Source: Phoronis australis
Taxonomy: Eukaryota > Phoronida > Phoronidae
DNA: 64,000 bases
Assembly: GCA_002633005.1 (NCBI GenBank)
Contig: NMRA01000872.1
Location: 38,475 to 102,474 of the forward strand
Direction of reading: 5' to 3'
Position numbers and translations under genes: made by a program. Within the stretch, counting starts at the first letter, position 1; every line of letters begins with the position of its first letter. The notes beneath the pieces were generated by a model. That model saw nothing but the letters and a program-made list of their open reading frames with translations, made no database searches and was not told where the DNA came from. Positions 46,227-59,100 of the stretch are shown here, piece after piece.

Positions 46227-47737
46227 ATGTTGAGGGTGTTCATGGCCGCAAATGTGTTCAGGAACGTAAGAATACAATCAGGATTGTAACGCGTCCTTCT
46301 TCTCCGATGCAATCAATGATCTGACTGGCATCGAGTCTTGTGAGTGCCAGTGCCAATCATATTTCAATGCAGTGGTGGGTGCCTGAAGAGAAACTATTAT
46401 CAGCCATGATTCGCTGACGTCACAGACTAATTGAGCATAGCACGGCTTGTCGTCTAGCGACAGGTAAATTATCTGTAAGTGTTGTTATCGAGTGGAACAA
46501 GATGGGCTCAATTTATTCAAAATGTATCGTTTTCGGTGGCATTCGCCTTTAAGAACTGTAGGCTGAATGTGACCTGTTTTCGCCTTTCTGTACTGCGTAC
46601 AGTGTAGTTTCGTCCAGAACACTGTCTGTAGTGAACGCAGTGGTTCACATGTGTGCAATTCAGAAGCACAGCCATGCGACTTTTATACAGCATCCTTTTA
46701 TAGGCTGTATACCTAAAATTCGCACAGGCGCACATTGACTCGGAACGCACCAGGTGTTTCCACGAACTAAAGTATTGTAGCTGAGCATCCAGAAAAAGGC
46801 CTAGAGTTTTTTTCGTAGCCTCAAATTATCCTTCGGAAGTTTTCCTTATCACTGGGCCGGCGCATTGATGTAGCGAGTTTCTTTTTTGGCGCTCGGGAGC
46901 CTTAATACCAAATGCGCCCCCTAGTTGCTTTTACTTTATCATAGAAAAAACAGTATCGAATATAAAGAAAAAATCTATTGACGATGTTGATTTTGGGCCA
47001 AATAAGCAGTAGAAACCAAAGCACAATCACGATTGTTGTTAACATTATGCATTTACATATACCACATACATGTAAGTCCAACGTTTCAACTAGACGATTC
47101 AAACGCAAACAACATGGTCACAAGTAACAAAATCAACTGAATCAAAACCCTCTTGCAAAGCTGTCACACACAAAAGTCAAGAGTATTCCCAAAGAGTGAG
47201 CTGAACCTACCCCAGCCGATTGTCTTGAGAGACAAACGACATAGCATTTTGATCAAGAATGGCAAGGCTGTCCTTAATAGCCAATCTGAACCTATTTACA
47301 TCATTGTGACTGTCATAACTTCTATTACATGGCCTGGTACTACTGAATGAATACAGAGGGCACTGTTGTCACTTTTAGAATGTTCTTTTGCTCTTTGAAC
47401 TAATCTCCTTGTGATATCACTCCCCTGGCCATCCGACTATCAAGCGCGCGCAACGCAATAGCAACCAACGTAGTCTATCGCCAGAGGACAGAAGAGAACA
47501 GAGGCAATCTCAAATGAAATAAAAAGCATTTTATCCTAAGAAGATTTCTCCAAATATTTGATCGTTGTGAACTTTTTGTGTGTTAATAAATTAGATTATG
47601 TAGATAATCAATAATATCCTCTCATTTTACATGACATACTAACATTTGCTCCCTGTCTGCTCACTCAGATGGAAAAAATCGATAGCCTGAAACAGGACCC
47701 GCCGTGGTACATTCAGGACTATGAACTTCCCAAGTAG
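46227..47737 (+). CDS. Candidate small gene, two possible exons, unknown function
   Basis: Two pieces look exon-like but match no family I recognise. 46227-46265 encodes MLRVFMAANVFRN followed by a good donor (GTAAGA), and resembles a mitochondrial targeting start. 47669-47737 follows a pyrimidine-rich acceptor (CTCACTCAG) and encodes 22 residues, reading MEKIDSLKQDPPWYIQDYEL with PK at the end, then TAG. Both boundaries are phase 0, so they could join directly or through an unseen middle exon. AATAAA near 48046 could end the transcript. The pairing is inference; either piece may be chance. Confidence 0.2.
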
Positions 47738-49878
47738 TTGATTTAGGTTAGACATATCGTACCGCAATGTTGAAAAACGTGTTCGTTGCCGATCATTACT
47801 AGAGGTACACCACGGCAGTTTACGCGACTTGCGATATCGACATTACATCGCAACGTATAGAGATTTCATATGCGTTCAGCGTGGGCATCGCCATTCGCTG
47901 ATATCAAGTTTGCGCATTTGTTCAACCATTTCCATGCACCAAATGAAAGTGAGGAAATTCAGTCGAGTACATGGACTGTAGAGCTAGTAGTAGTCATCCG
48001 AAAATTTGGCAAATCAAATACAATCTTGGTTGAGAAAGGCACAAAATAAAGCTATTATTTCCAATAGCGAGCCGGGTAACTAGAGACACTGCAACAGTTG
48101 AATTCACTTAATTATGGCCGACAGTCAGGCTCACTTTATTAGAAATGCATATGCCGCGATGATTCTTCTGCTAGTTTGAGAGCTGGACACAGGAAACGAA
48201 TCATTTTGCTGGAAGAAGGATTTTTCATAGGGTAGTTAACCTCGGGCTTGAACGCGTTTCGTCTCATCCCTACTTCATCACCACCACCTCCGCCAGACCT
48301 ATACTGTAGAAGTCTACACCTCACGAGCATTGGAACACTCACATTTCACCTGGCAGAGGAAGGTTACCGGCCCATGGCAAATACATGCCTGCACCCACCA
48401 GGTGCAACGTGTGCGGATGTACGCTCTTTGTCTACTTTTCGTTAAGTGTCAACTAGAGGCAAATTGGAAAAACGAAGATTTTAGTATTGTCAGCAACTTT
48501 GTGGTCAGGTCAAATTACACACGGCAACCGCGTGCAATGGGAGGGCCTCATTTCTCTGGGCACGTGCCCTAAATGAACCCTAATATCGATATTATTACCA
48601 AATTTTGTTCGATTTAAATATAAACAAAAAACATTCTTTTTGTTGTATCTATATTTTGATTCATGAAAACACAAAAAGTCGTACTTCTTGATAACTATTC
48701 ACACAGAAGTGGAATTTTTTTAATACAATTCCTACTAGGATATTGGAGAACAGTACTCAAAACATGTTTATGGAAGTTTCAAATGATAATGAATCCGATC
48801 CGTCATTGCCGTCATTAGCTATCTCAGCTTCACGTTATAGAAACACAAGTTGACGTCATTTTCTTTCAATTTCCTTAGCTTTTGTCTTGGTATGATCCTG
48901 CAGAATACCTGAGAACGCGAGTTCAATTAACGAAGTTTTCGGTAATGGGTTACTCGACTACCAATTTCGTCAACACACATTTCATGTATTTTTATACCTT
49001 TAGGAACAGCGTCTCGGTTAAAATGAGAGTCGAGAAGTCAGGGTCTAATAAACAACCTTGAACACTGTCAATATCCATTTCCACGAAAAATGATATTTTT
49101 TTTCTTTTTCGTTAATGTCGAGTGAAATAAAAATAAATCGTAACGTCGAATGAAGTATACATGTAGAGTTCTTCATATGACAATGATTGCGTCGTCAAAT
49201 CCTGCAGTCCCAGTTTGGTCCGGTTACTTCACCCCCCAATTGCATGCCGGGTTAGGGTATGAAGTACCAATCTTAGGGCCAACCACGACTTGCCTTTGGG
49301 GCCTCAAGACTTCCCGAGATGTTCCGGAATACTCATGAGATAACAAAAGTATAATTTTAACCAATCACGTGCCACCGGTTCTGATTTTTACTGATGAGCA
49401 CCATACTCGTGGGCCTCCAAACTAAGCATAACGTTCCCCGAAGCACAGCGACCACTAGGCCTATCGTGTTTTGTCACCATGGCACAATCAAGGGTCAATC
49501 GCACTGGAACCACAAAATGCAACCCCCGACACTTTCCCCCCCAAAACAGTTAACAATGCCAGCATTGCAATTCATAATTTATTTTAACAACAATCCCAGT
49601 ATGGTTTTCATTTAGTTCATAAGCGGCTTTTTCAAAATATAGAAAAAACGGAGCCGGTCGAGGTCATCTAGATAGGCAAAGCTTTAAGTTTGCATCGGTT
49701 TCAAAATCAAGCACAGTAAATAAAATGAGAATTCTAAACAACAACAAAATACTAAAATATAAAACAACAATGAAATTCATCAAACACAACATCTACGGGA
49801 ATGCATAATTGACAAGATGCCCTTGCAAAGACTGTAAGTTCGACACTGTTGGAAATGGTCAGAAAACATACACGCAAC
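47738..49878. other. Intergenic, nothing recognised
   Basis: Non-coding sequence without a credible exon. Contains a short CCACCACCTCCGCC patch near 48281 and AT-rich runs near 48590-48720 and 49090-49140. Confidence 0.5.
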
Positions 49879-50228
49879 TAACACCTTCTCATTTGAAATG
49901 AGCTTTTCTCAAATAAATGAGCTTCGAAAAAAGAACTTATATTGAATACTTAAAAAGCTATTGCTCAGACAATACTACACTTGGTAATACATGAATTGGT
50001 ATATCCTATATTTATATAGGATAGACCATGCAAAAGAACGACGTCAGTGGTCTACCCTATATGTATATATACGAAGTACGTCAGTGGTATATCCTATATA
50101 TGATAGACCGATTAATGATTTTGCAAGCGTGGCATTGTCTGAGCAATACCTTATTAAGTATTCAATTTAAGTCCCTTTTTCGAAGCTCATTTATTTGAGA
50201 AAAGCTCATTTCAAATGAGAAGGTGTTA
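49879..50228. mobile_element. 350-bp foldback element
   Basis: Nearly perfect inverted arms of about 55 bases (TAACACCTTCTCATTTGAAA inward, through AATGAGCTTCGAAAAA) continue less perfectly to about 110 bases. Arms end in matching CTATTGCTCAGACAAT / ATTGTCTGAGCAATA blocks. The centre has three further TATATCCTATA/TATAGGATA palindromes. No coding capacity. A non-autonomous DNA transposon is the likely identity. Confidence 0.8.
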
Positions 50229-53200
50229 ACTCCAAAACCAACTAAAGACGCATTATCAACCATGGTTTTGTTACTTGCTCTTCCAAAGCCTATCTCCGAA
50301 TCATTAACCTTTGTTTGAATTGAAATTCGTTACTATACATCGCCTGGAATACTATCTCATGGCAGTGACACTGAACTTGCTGGTTTGAAGTACGACTGAC
50401 AGTCCTCGGCCTACGGATCATTTCTAAATACATGTACGAGGATAGAACAAGTTGAGACCAATTTTACAACTTTACAGTAAGTGCCCTAAATCAGACGTTG
50501 GCCTTTGACCACAGAATGGTTTTATTGAATTTAAAAACGGCAGACAACATCACTCAATGGTGACTAACACCTGGAACCACTGGCACTTTCAGTTGTGTGG
50601 CCGACCACAGGATTGAGCACGAGGTTTTCAATTATTGTCTGACGTGGGCTGCTGGAAACTAGATGTACAGAAAATGATCGACCACTGTAAAAATGGGATA
50701 CTGGTAACAGACCTTGGCGTGTGGGACCATGCCACTGGTAAAATATAGTGGCGTAGGGGACATTTTTCAAAGATTGTAGCAAACGGCGACTTTCAAATAT
50801 CGAGGAATAACACGTTTTCCCGCGGGTCTCATTACACATGCTCCACCTGAGTAAGTGTTCCCCGTGACAGAACAGCAACCAAGATATGCTTTTGTAGACC
50901 ATAGGTTACTAGTCTCTTCACAACCCCATGTCTGAACCCACAATAAAACAGCTAGGTGTACTTCATGCACAAGACGGCCAGTTTCAGGTGACACGATACT
51001 GTTCCTCTGTCAAGTCTACCATTCTAGGCTTCACTATTCAAAACCAATAAGGGGTAATAAAACAATAAGCCAGGGTCATAAACCTTTTGTTAACCTGTGT
51101 TTACTTACAATTTTATGATTAAGAGCAGGGCTAACACAGAAACCTCATCACTGACCTTGCATGACAATATCAAAAGGCCTATTGTGTATGAGCAACACCC
51201 AGGATTTACAACCATGTGCAAACTTTTAAGCCATCACCTCGACTAGTTACCCCTCCAAGCCCAAAATGTACAAACTGATATAAACCTTATCCTATGAAGG
51301 CTACTGAACTTGAACAAAAAGGTTTTAATCCTTGGTAAAAAATGCACGGTTGTCCAATCAGGCGCATTCAATTTCATTTAAATACTATACTAACAACACA
51401 TCAGAAACAACCTGGTAAATCCTACCAATGGCAAGTTATGCTAATTGTTCTTTAACCCAATTGTTCTTTTCTACATATCATGTTGCACTCCATAGAAAAC
51501 AACCTCTCCTACTATGTACAGGTTCAAGTTTCAAAGCTATGCAATGGAATATTTATACATACAAAATCCTCAAACTCTCGCCTACACCAACAACAACTAG
51601 AACTAGATTTACTTAGGTTCCTGAAATTTTCCAACAATTCAAGTTCAAAATAATTTACTACTAACACTGAAGTTCCATTCAATTTCTATAAAATATTCAC
51701 ACGATAATGCATCATGCATGCCAAAAAAGAATGCCGCTTTTGTTTATAAATGTATTCAATCTCACATCCTGTACACCAAGAATAAAAGAGGGCATTCCTA
51801 GGTCTGGACAAGGAAAATAATTTGCACAAACATTTATGTCAGCGAACACGAATTACTTAACATTTTTAATTGGGAGCCTCGGTAATTTTGGTCACCTATG
51901 CATACCTGTATGTGCTGTACAAAACAAAAGTAATAAAAGTAATAACACAAAATACCATTTCCCGGCACGACAGGAAATGGTAAAAAGGAGCTGTTAATTA
52001 CTACTATGGGTTTCATAACCTTGCTAAATTTGCTGAAAATTTCTCTCCAGTTTCAGCTGTGATGGTAGGCAACTCAGACAATGAATTCACTTCTGCCCAG
52101 CCTTCACCATGGGGAAATTCCACGTCATTTTGTCTGAAAACCTTTGACCTGTATTGCACATTTAACTCCCATCACCCACACACTTGAACAGCACTAGTTA
52201 AATGTAATCTATTCTAACACTTGTCACAAGTAAATAATCAGTGTTTAATGTGACGTTATGGCAGCTACCCAAAAATTGGTAATTTGTAAATGGACTGGCA
52301 AGAGTAATTTTCGTAATTTCGAAAAAATCTGCAGAGCCACAACTATCGAGATTTTGTTGAGAACTTGTCAAAAGGAAAAGAATAGTCACTGTTTTGTGTG
52401 CCAAAACTGTGTTTTGTGTCACTGTCCAGTTTATTTTGAAACCCCCTGCAGGACTAAGAACACTTCGAGACAAGTTCTGCTGTAAACTTGCCTTTGGTAG
52501 AAAAATTAGTACAGAAAAGGTACCATTATACACTTAGACTCGGACTGGTCCAGGGCACAAGATTTGGCTGATGACCAGTGCTTGAGACAACATGTTGGCT
52601 TGAACTGGCAGCTCAGTCTATGTGTGAAGCAAAGCCCTTAACAATAACAACAAATCCCTCTCTGTTAGTCCATAAACCACAGTAAACTATCTTAACTGTA
52701 ATTTGGGACCACAACACTTTTGAAACCAGGATGACAACAACTCACCCAGTCACACTAAACTCTTACATACTAGTACTTAGAATTTTAAATTATTTCAACA
52801 AATTTGCCCCTAAATAGTCTTTTCAATACTTAATTAATTTCACAAGAACAGCTTTAGAATCAACATTCTAAGCTTACAGTTATTTCACATCCACATATGG
52901 CACTATACTTCCACACTGAGATGCTCAGTTCATTTATATTGAAATAAGTGCACCCTCCAAAAACAGCCCCTTTGGGGATCAGCTGAGCGCAAAATTACGC
53001 AGGTAAATAATGCCCTCCTCTGCTTTAAGTAAACAGGGTCTTCTGGTTGCGGACCCTGAATTCTTCTGTTGCCAATTTCCAAATTTGTAACACACAGGAC
53101 TAAAGGAATCGTACAAAACAGTGTTTCCTCATCGAGTCCAGGTAATGACAGTCATGACAGGTCGTTCTAGTTACCTTGATGACGAGTTCTGTTTGCATCC

Positions 53201-54226
53201 AGACATGCTGACGGCGAATCCCGCTGGCACTCCGCCTCCACGATGAGGAATTCTGGGTAATTTTGTCCGATTATTTTAGAGTGCACAATAAGAAGCCAAG
53301 GTAGGACATTTACAACAAATAGTAGTTCACCTTTAACACCACCAAAAGTCAACAGTTCATAAGCGGGAATGTACTGGAATTTGCAAGAAGTTCCTGCAAG
53401 CAAAAAATGTGCAACTCGTCACGATTGACGGATAAGATGCACGTGCTTCTTCTGACGATGACATAAACGCAAAAGGAACGGAAAGTGTGTCGTCACCTTA
53501 CTGGGGTAGTCTAGAAGATTCCCCCACTTTAGTTGTAACCCTTGGCATTTCTCTACAGGAATGCATAACAGGTCAAACATTTAACTGGACAATCAGCAGT
53601 TCAACTCTGTTTTAGAACACACGTGGTCAATATGTGAATGAGCTTCAAATTCTAAAATGTTAAATTTATCGAATTTGTCAGTTTGAACAATTAGCGCATG
53701 GGAATAAGTCACCATCATGTTGTTTGCCACCAAAAGGAGGAGTTGTTGAGGGTATAACATAATCACTTTCCATCCCTAGTGCTGAATCCGCTTGCAAACA
53801 ACCTTCTGTAGTTAAGAGGAAAAGTATTCAGGCACTTTCACTTAAGTCTGGTAAAGAAGTCTCACTTCAGAGTCAGTATAGACTTCGAGTTGCCTGTGGA
53901 AAACAATACACACAGTTCCAAAGTAGCAGCAACTACGAAGAAATAGACCTCCTCTGTTGTGAATTGAGAAAAATAAATGAGACATTGTAGCAATGTACTT
54001 GAATCGAATTTCACAATGTCTTCATCTAGTCCACTCATAGTCCTCTCTTGATCATCTCCCTATCCTGAAAGTGAGCAACGACACCGTGAATCAACACGAA
54101 AAAGTCTTATGCTACTTTGGACAGTGAAACAAACAGGTTACTCAATTCAGAGGAGATAAAAGTTTTAAAATCATTAAATTTCAATAGGTTTTCACGAGAA
54201 AGATGAATACTCAATTTTTGGCAATG
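50229..54226. other. Long non-coding stretch, possible distal 3' UTR of FAM174-like gene
   Basis: No exon was recognised on either strand. On the minus strand, AATAAA signals occur at 52435-52430 and 50526-50521. If the FAM174-like transcript reads through the minisatellite it could end at one of these. This is inference only. Confidence 0.3.
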
Positions 54227-54316
54227 GTCAGATGTAACACGCCCATATTTTGAGAACCAGTCAAATGCCCGTTATTCAGTGGAGAAAACTGGTTTCCAAA
54301 ACGTGGGCATCCCAAA
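54227..54316. mobile_element. Short palindromic MITE, copy 2 of 4
   Basis: Same family as 7011: GTCAGATGTAACACGCCCAT at the left, TATTTTGAGAACCAGT, the loop TATTCAGTGGAGAA, then ACTGGTTTCCAAAACGTGGG. The right end is diverged. Confidence 0.7.
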
Positions 54317-54511
54317 AGAGATTGACTTCTTGACTACCAAATATGTTCCCATTTCATTTGTACAGGGATCTTGTCATACAATGCAAAGGTTCAATAGACA
54401 TAGCACAAGGCTATGTTATTTTTCATCAGGCTTTGTTAGTGATGGGATAAACTGTAGAAAATCTCATCAGGGCAAACAAAATGCAGTCCACAATACATCA
54501 GAAATGCAATC

Positions 54512-55530
54512 TACCCACAAACAGATCACAGGTCAGACCTCCCTCTAACTAGGAAAAGACCACAGGTCTGACCTCCCTCTAACCACAAACAGATCACAGG
54601 TCTGACCTCCCTCTAACCACAAACAGACCACAGGTCTGACCTCCCTATAACCACAAACCCATCAAAAGTCTGACCTCCCTCTAACCACAAACAAACCACA
54701 GGTCTGACCTCCCTCTAACCACAAACAGATCACAGGTCTGACCTCCCTCTAACCACAAACAGATCACAGGTCTGACCTCCCTATAACCACAAACCCATCA
54801 AAAGTCTGACCTCCCTCTAACCACAAACAAACCACAGGTCTGACCTCCCTCTAACCACAAACAGATCACAGGTCTGACCTCCCTCTAACCACAAACAGAT
54901 CACAGGTCTGACCTCCCTATAACCACAAACCCATCAAAAGTCTGACCTCCCTCTAACCACAAACAAACCACAGGTCTGACCTCCCTCTAACCACAAACAG
55001 ATCACAGGTCTGACCTCCCTCTAACCACAAACAGATCACAGGTCTGACCTCCCTATAACCACAAACAGACCACAGGTCTGACCTCCCTATAACCACAAAC
55101 CCATCAAAAGTCTGACCTCCCTCTAACCACAAACAAACCACAGGTCTGACCTCCCTCTAACCACAAACAGATCACAGGTCTGACCTCCCTCTAACCACAA
55201 ACAGATCACAGGTCTGACCTCCCTATAACCACAAACCCATCAAAAGTCTGACCTCCCTCTAACCACAAACAAACCACAGGTCTGACCTCCTCTAACCACA
55301 AACAAATCACTAGTCTGACCTCCCTCTAACCACACACAGATCAAAAGTCTGCCCTTCGCTAACCACAAACAAATCACTGGTCTGACCTCCCTCTAACCAC
55401 AAAAAGATTAAAATTCTGACCTCCCTCTAACCACAAACAAATCACTAGTCTGACCTCCCTCTACCCACAAACAAATAACTGGTCTAACCTCCCTTTAACC
55501 ACAAACAGATCACAGTCTGACCTTCCTCTC
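54512..55530. repeat. 34-bp minisatellite with higher-order structure (~30 units)
   Basis: Unit CACAGGTCTGACCTCCCTCT followed by AACCACAAACAGAT, 34 bases. Variant units (GATCACAG, CAAACCACAG, CTATAACC, CCCATCAAAAG) recur in a fixed order. The CCCATCAAAAG variant sits at 54658, 54794, 54930, 55100 and 55236, spaced 136, 136, 170 and 136 bases, so blocks of four units (once five) were amplified together. The last ~250 bases are more diverged. Because 34 is not a multiple of 3, repetitive open frames here are not coding. Confidence 0.95.
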
Positions 55531-56157
55531 TCACTGGTTCCATGCACGCCGCTAGGTGGTCAGTAACCAACATGCAGGTATCAGTTAATTTTCCTCGGAA
55601 AATCCTTTTACACTGGCATTTCTGATTGGCTGGTCGAATTCTCAACAGGCAGCGCTTTACGCAAACAAACTGGCATGACTGATGGACTGCAGTGTAAATG
55701 TGGTCTGTTGTACATGTTCAGGATATGTGAATCCTAGGAATTGAGGTTGCGCCTTTAAGGTGTGCATCTTTTTACTGTCAATGACTTTTGTTTACGATAC
55801 TGTTCTGAATTCATACAGTATGAATGCCACAGGTTAAATCAGCCACTGTGTTTACTGTATGTATGTGTTTCAAGCACGCCCCTATTACACAACAGTGCAG
55901 AAACGAAATAGTTGCCGCCACGCAAGTTGCATGACAAGGCTAAGAATCGTTCGCAGTCCGCCATTTTTTCACCGTGTTGAAAAGCTAACCAATGACTGCT
56001 GAGGTTACATCGACCAATGCTAATGCGTATACCACTGCGTGATACCTGCGTACTGGCTCAGGCTAGGCATGTAGGGAACCAGCGACACCTCCCTCAAACC
56101 ACAAACGGACCACAGGTCTGACCAAAAATCACTTACTATGTATTGTACATTCAGACG
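55531..56157. other. 3' flank of FAM174-like gene with a stray minisatellite unit
   Basis: Presumed 3' UTR of the minus-strand gene. At 56088-56122 a lone unit (CACCTCCCTCAAACCACAAA then CGGACCACAGGTCTGACC) matches the array 560 bases away. Nothing else was recognised. Confidence 0.6.
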
Positions 56158-59100
56158 CTATTTAAGTAACCTAGCCCGGCCGTTGGTTTCAAACACCGTC
56201 ATGTCGTCATCTTCGTCATCGAGGTCAAGGGGTTGAAGTTCAAGATTATCTGCTGAGCTCACGATCCCGTATTTCTTTGTCTTGCGGCGTCTCATCCTGT
56301 AAAAACAAAAAGCAACCAATTCTCATAGGACTGCAGGTTGATGATGCTTTAGTCTTTTTGATAAACCATTACTCTGGCAATGACACAGGGATACATTATA
56401 TACCTGTGATGTAGGTATCACAAACCTACGTCACAAAAACCCACACAACAGGAGTGCACCCGAGTCCAAAATTCACTTATTAAATTAAAAAATTAAATAA
56501 ATATCCTGAAGTGGGTTTTGGATGCAAAACAAAATAAAACTAACACTAGGAGGTGCCACAGCAGTCAGTCGCCATCATCAAAAGTCCATTTCACACTGAA
56601 AACATATACAGCGATTTTTTAAAACCATGCCTAGAATGATTTGGTTGATCGAGGGGTGGACGTCAAAAACGAGATTTGAAAACAGCAAAAATGGCCACCA
56701 GGTGACGCAAAATACCTCAAGTCCATCCAAAAACAGGATGATAGCATCATCTCACAAATAAATGCCTATATTCAAAATTTTATGAAAATCTGTTGAGGAC
56801 CATATCAAATCAACACAGAAAAATCAGGAACCCCAACTGGAAAATCAAACCACAGGTCTCTAGATTGCTGGTCTGGTGTTCTCACCACTGAGCTACTGAG
56901 GACCCCACATCTGTGAAACTACTGTTTACAGCCAACTGTTAAGTCATACATCCCATGAGCGGCGTTTCGCCATTTTCACAAGGGATTAAGGGGTTGAGGA
57001 CTGGTAAATGTAAAAACTAAAATTGCCACTAGGGGGCACACCAATAGTCCGATCCGTCTGAAAGTTGTCATCGTCCATTGTCAACACCATACAAATACAC
57101 TTGCTAAATTAACCAAAAATCGGTTATATAGATATAGCCATGAGCGCAAAAAAAAACAAAACTGCCACTAGGAGACACCACAGTAGTCAAACTGGTTGGA
57201 AATTCAATGTCAGTTGTTCACTTTATAGTAAAAACATACATGCTCATTTTTACAACTATCCTGAAAGCGGTTTGGTTGATAGACGAGTGAATGCCAAAAA
57301 ACAGACTCGAAAACAGTAAAAATGGCCACTAGGGGGGGCAAACTAGGTTGTATCCACCTAAACACAGAGAGGTAGAATGACTTCATTAGGATAAGCCAAA
57401 TTTTATGAAAATATGTTGAGGACCTTTGAATATACAGAGGTAAATGTAAAAAATAAAATTGCCACTAGGTGGCACAACAGTAGTCAGGTCTGTCAGAAAG
57501 TCATCATCTTCCTTTGCTAACATCATATAAATACACTTACTAAATTTAGTAAAGATCCTGCAAACGGTTTAGGAGATACAGCCATAGGTGTAAAAAATCA
57601 TAACTGCCACTAGGAAGCGCCACAGTGGTCAAAGTCGTCGGACAATCATCGTCAGCCGTCCACTTCATAACAAGAACACACATGCCAATTTTCACAATCA
57701 TCCTTTGAGCAGTTTGGTTGACTCAAAACCAGTAAAAATGGCCATAAGTGGCGCAAACTAGGTCGAATTCGTCCAAAAACGGAAGGATCGCGTCACTTTA
57801 CTAACAGGTGCCTATATACCAAATTTTATGAGAATCCGTTCAGGACTTTCGAAGATACAGAGGTAAACGTAAAAAACTACAATTGCCACTAGGGTGCACA
57901 CCGGTAGTCGGATCCGTCCAAACGTTCGCTGATGCCCTCCCATCCACATGTATGAAATTTCATGAACATACATCGAGGCGTTTTGGAGACAGAGCAGCCG
58001 ACGCCGGTCGGAGATGACAGCATAATGTGTCCACATATAAATATGTGGGCGCATAAAAAGCAATATTTCATTTCTTCCTAGAACCAATATAAAGTCTTTA
58101 TCACTTTTACATATACAACACAAGCTACCAACTCACAAAGTTTCAGATAAGAATAAGTACTTGCAACAGTGCTCGAAGCCCTTTGAAAAATGTAAGAGAT
58201 TTAATTCCCCAATAATTCATGTCTGAAATTGACAACATTTTAAACTAATTGCAGCATTTCCTTATTTTCACACCTGCATGCTGGCACATGCCAAGAACCA
58301 TAGACAACAATCTGATATAATATGCCCTTATTTTGAGAACCAGTTGATCTCCATTATTCAGTGGAGAAAACTGGTTCACAATACATGGACATGTAATATC
58401 AGACTATTACTGAACCTTATGCACATCTGAAACTACAGCAACAGGTGATGTCCTAGATCAGAATTTGCTCAACTGTAGCTGAAGTGTTTCACAACTGAAC
58501 AAATAAGGCTTTGCAGAAAATTAGAATCTGAATGTGAATTAGCAAGTTCAGTGAGGAAAAACCTCACCAACATGAATTTAGGACACAATTGAGTAAAATT
58601 TTATAATTTCATTTTTTTTAAATTTATGAGAAACAGCTCTAATAAGTTGCTTTATCAGTTTTAAAGATTTATACCAAACACACCATCTAGCAATGGTTTT
58701 GAGAAATTGTGGGAAAACACCACAATTGGCAATTATTGTTGTCTGAAATCACACAATTTTACTGTAATATGACTGCTTTGTTGGTCTTTAGCACTATGCA
58801 GATCCAATTCCAAGTTTGTCAGATAATGGCAAAATGATGAAAGAGCTGAATGCAATCATAATCAGTAATTTATTTCATTGGTGTCATATTACTTTTTCCA
58901 CATTATATTATCCAGTCATGACCGATTACATGCAATGGAAAACACACCAAGGCCCGGTCTCCAATCTTTTTACTCGAAATGGAACTCGAAATTAGGTTTG
59001 GCATTTTCTACTCTACTTTTGGGTGAAATCAAGATAAGTGTCTATTATTCTATGCTCGAGTACACAATAAATTACGTAGATAATTTATTGCCCTTAGTTC

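Larger units (their letters stand above)
56520..57960. repeat. ~430-bp tandem repeat block with CCACTAGGGGGCA motifs
   Basis: About 3.3 diverged copies of a ~430-bp unit, each made of three ~140-bp sub-units. Equivalent points are ATTGCCACTAGG at 57022, 57458 and 57882; ACTGCCACTAGG at 57161 and 57603; AAAATGGCCA near 56690, 57320 and 57736. Sub-units also share TTTTATGAAAATCTGTTGAG and AGAGGTAAATGTAAAAA. Nearly every sub-unit carries a CCACTAGG-type core. Located in the FAM174-like intron. Confidence 0.75.

Noticed and set aside
50564-50994. 112- and 75-codon minus-strand frames
   Set aside because: Overlap each other, no family match, no splice sites.
54953-55141. Repetitive open frame across the minisatellite
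   Set aside because: A 34-base unit shifts frame each copy; the frame is a by-product of the repeat.
54512-55530. CRISPR-like regular repeat spacing
   Set aside because: The repeat is continuous 34-bp tandem DNA with no unique spacers and no cas genes, in a eukaryotic genome.
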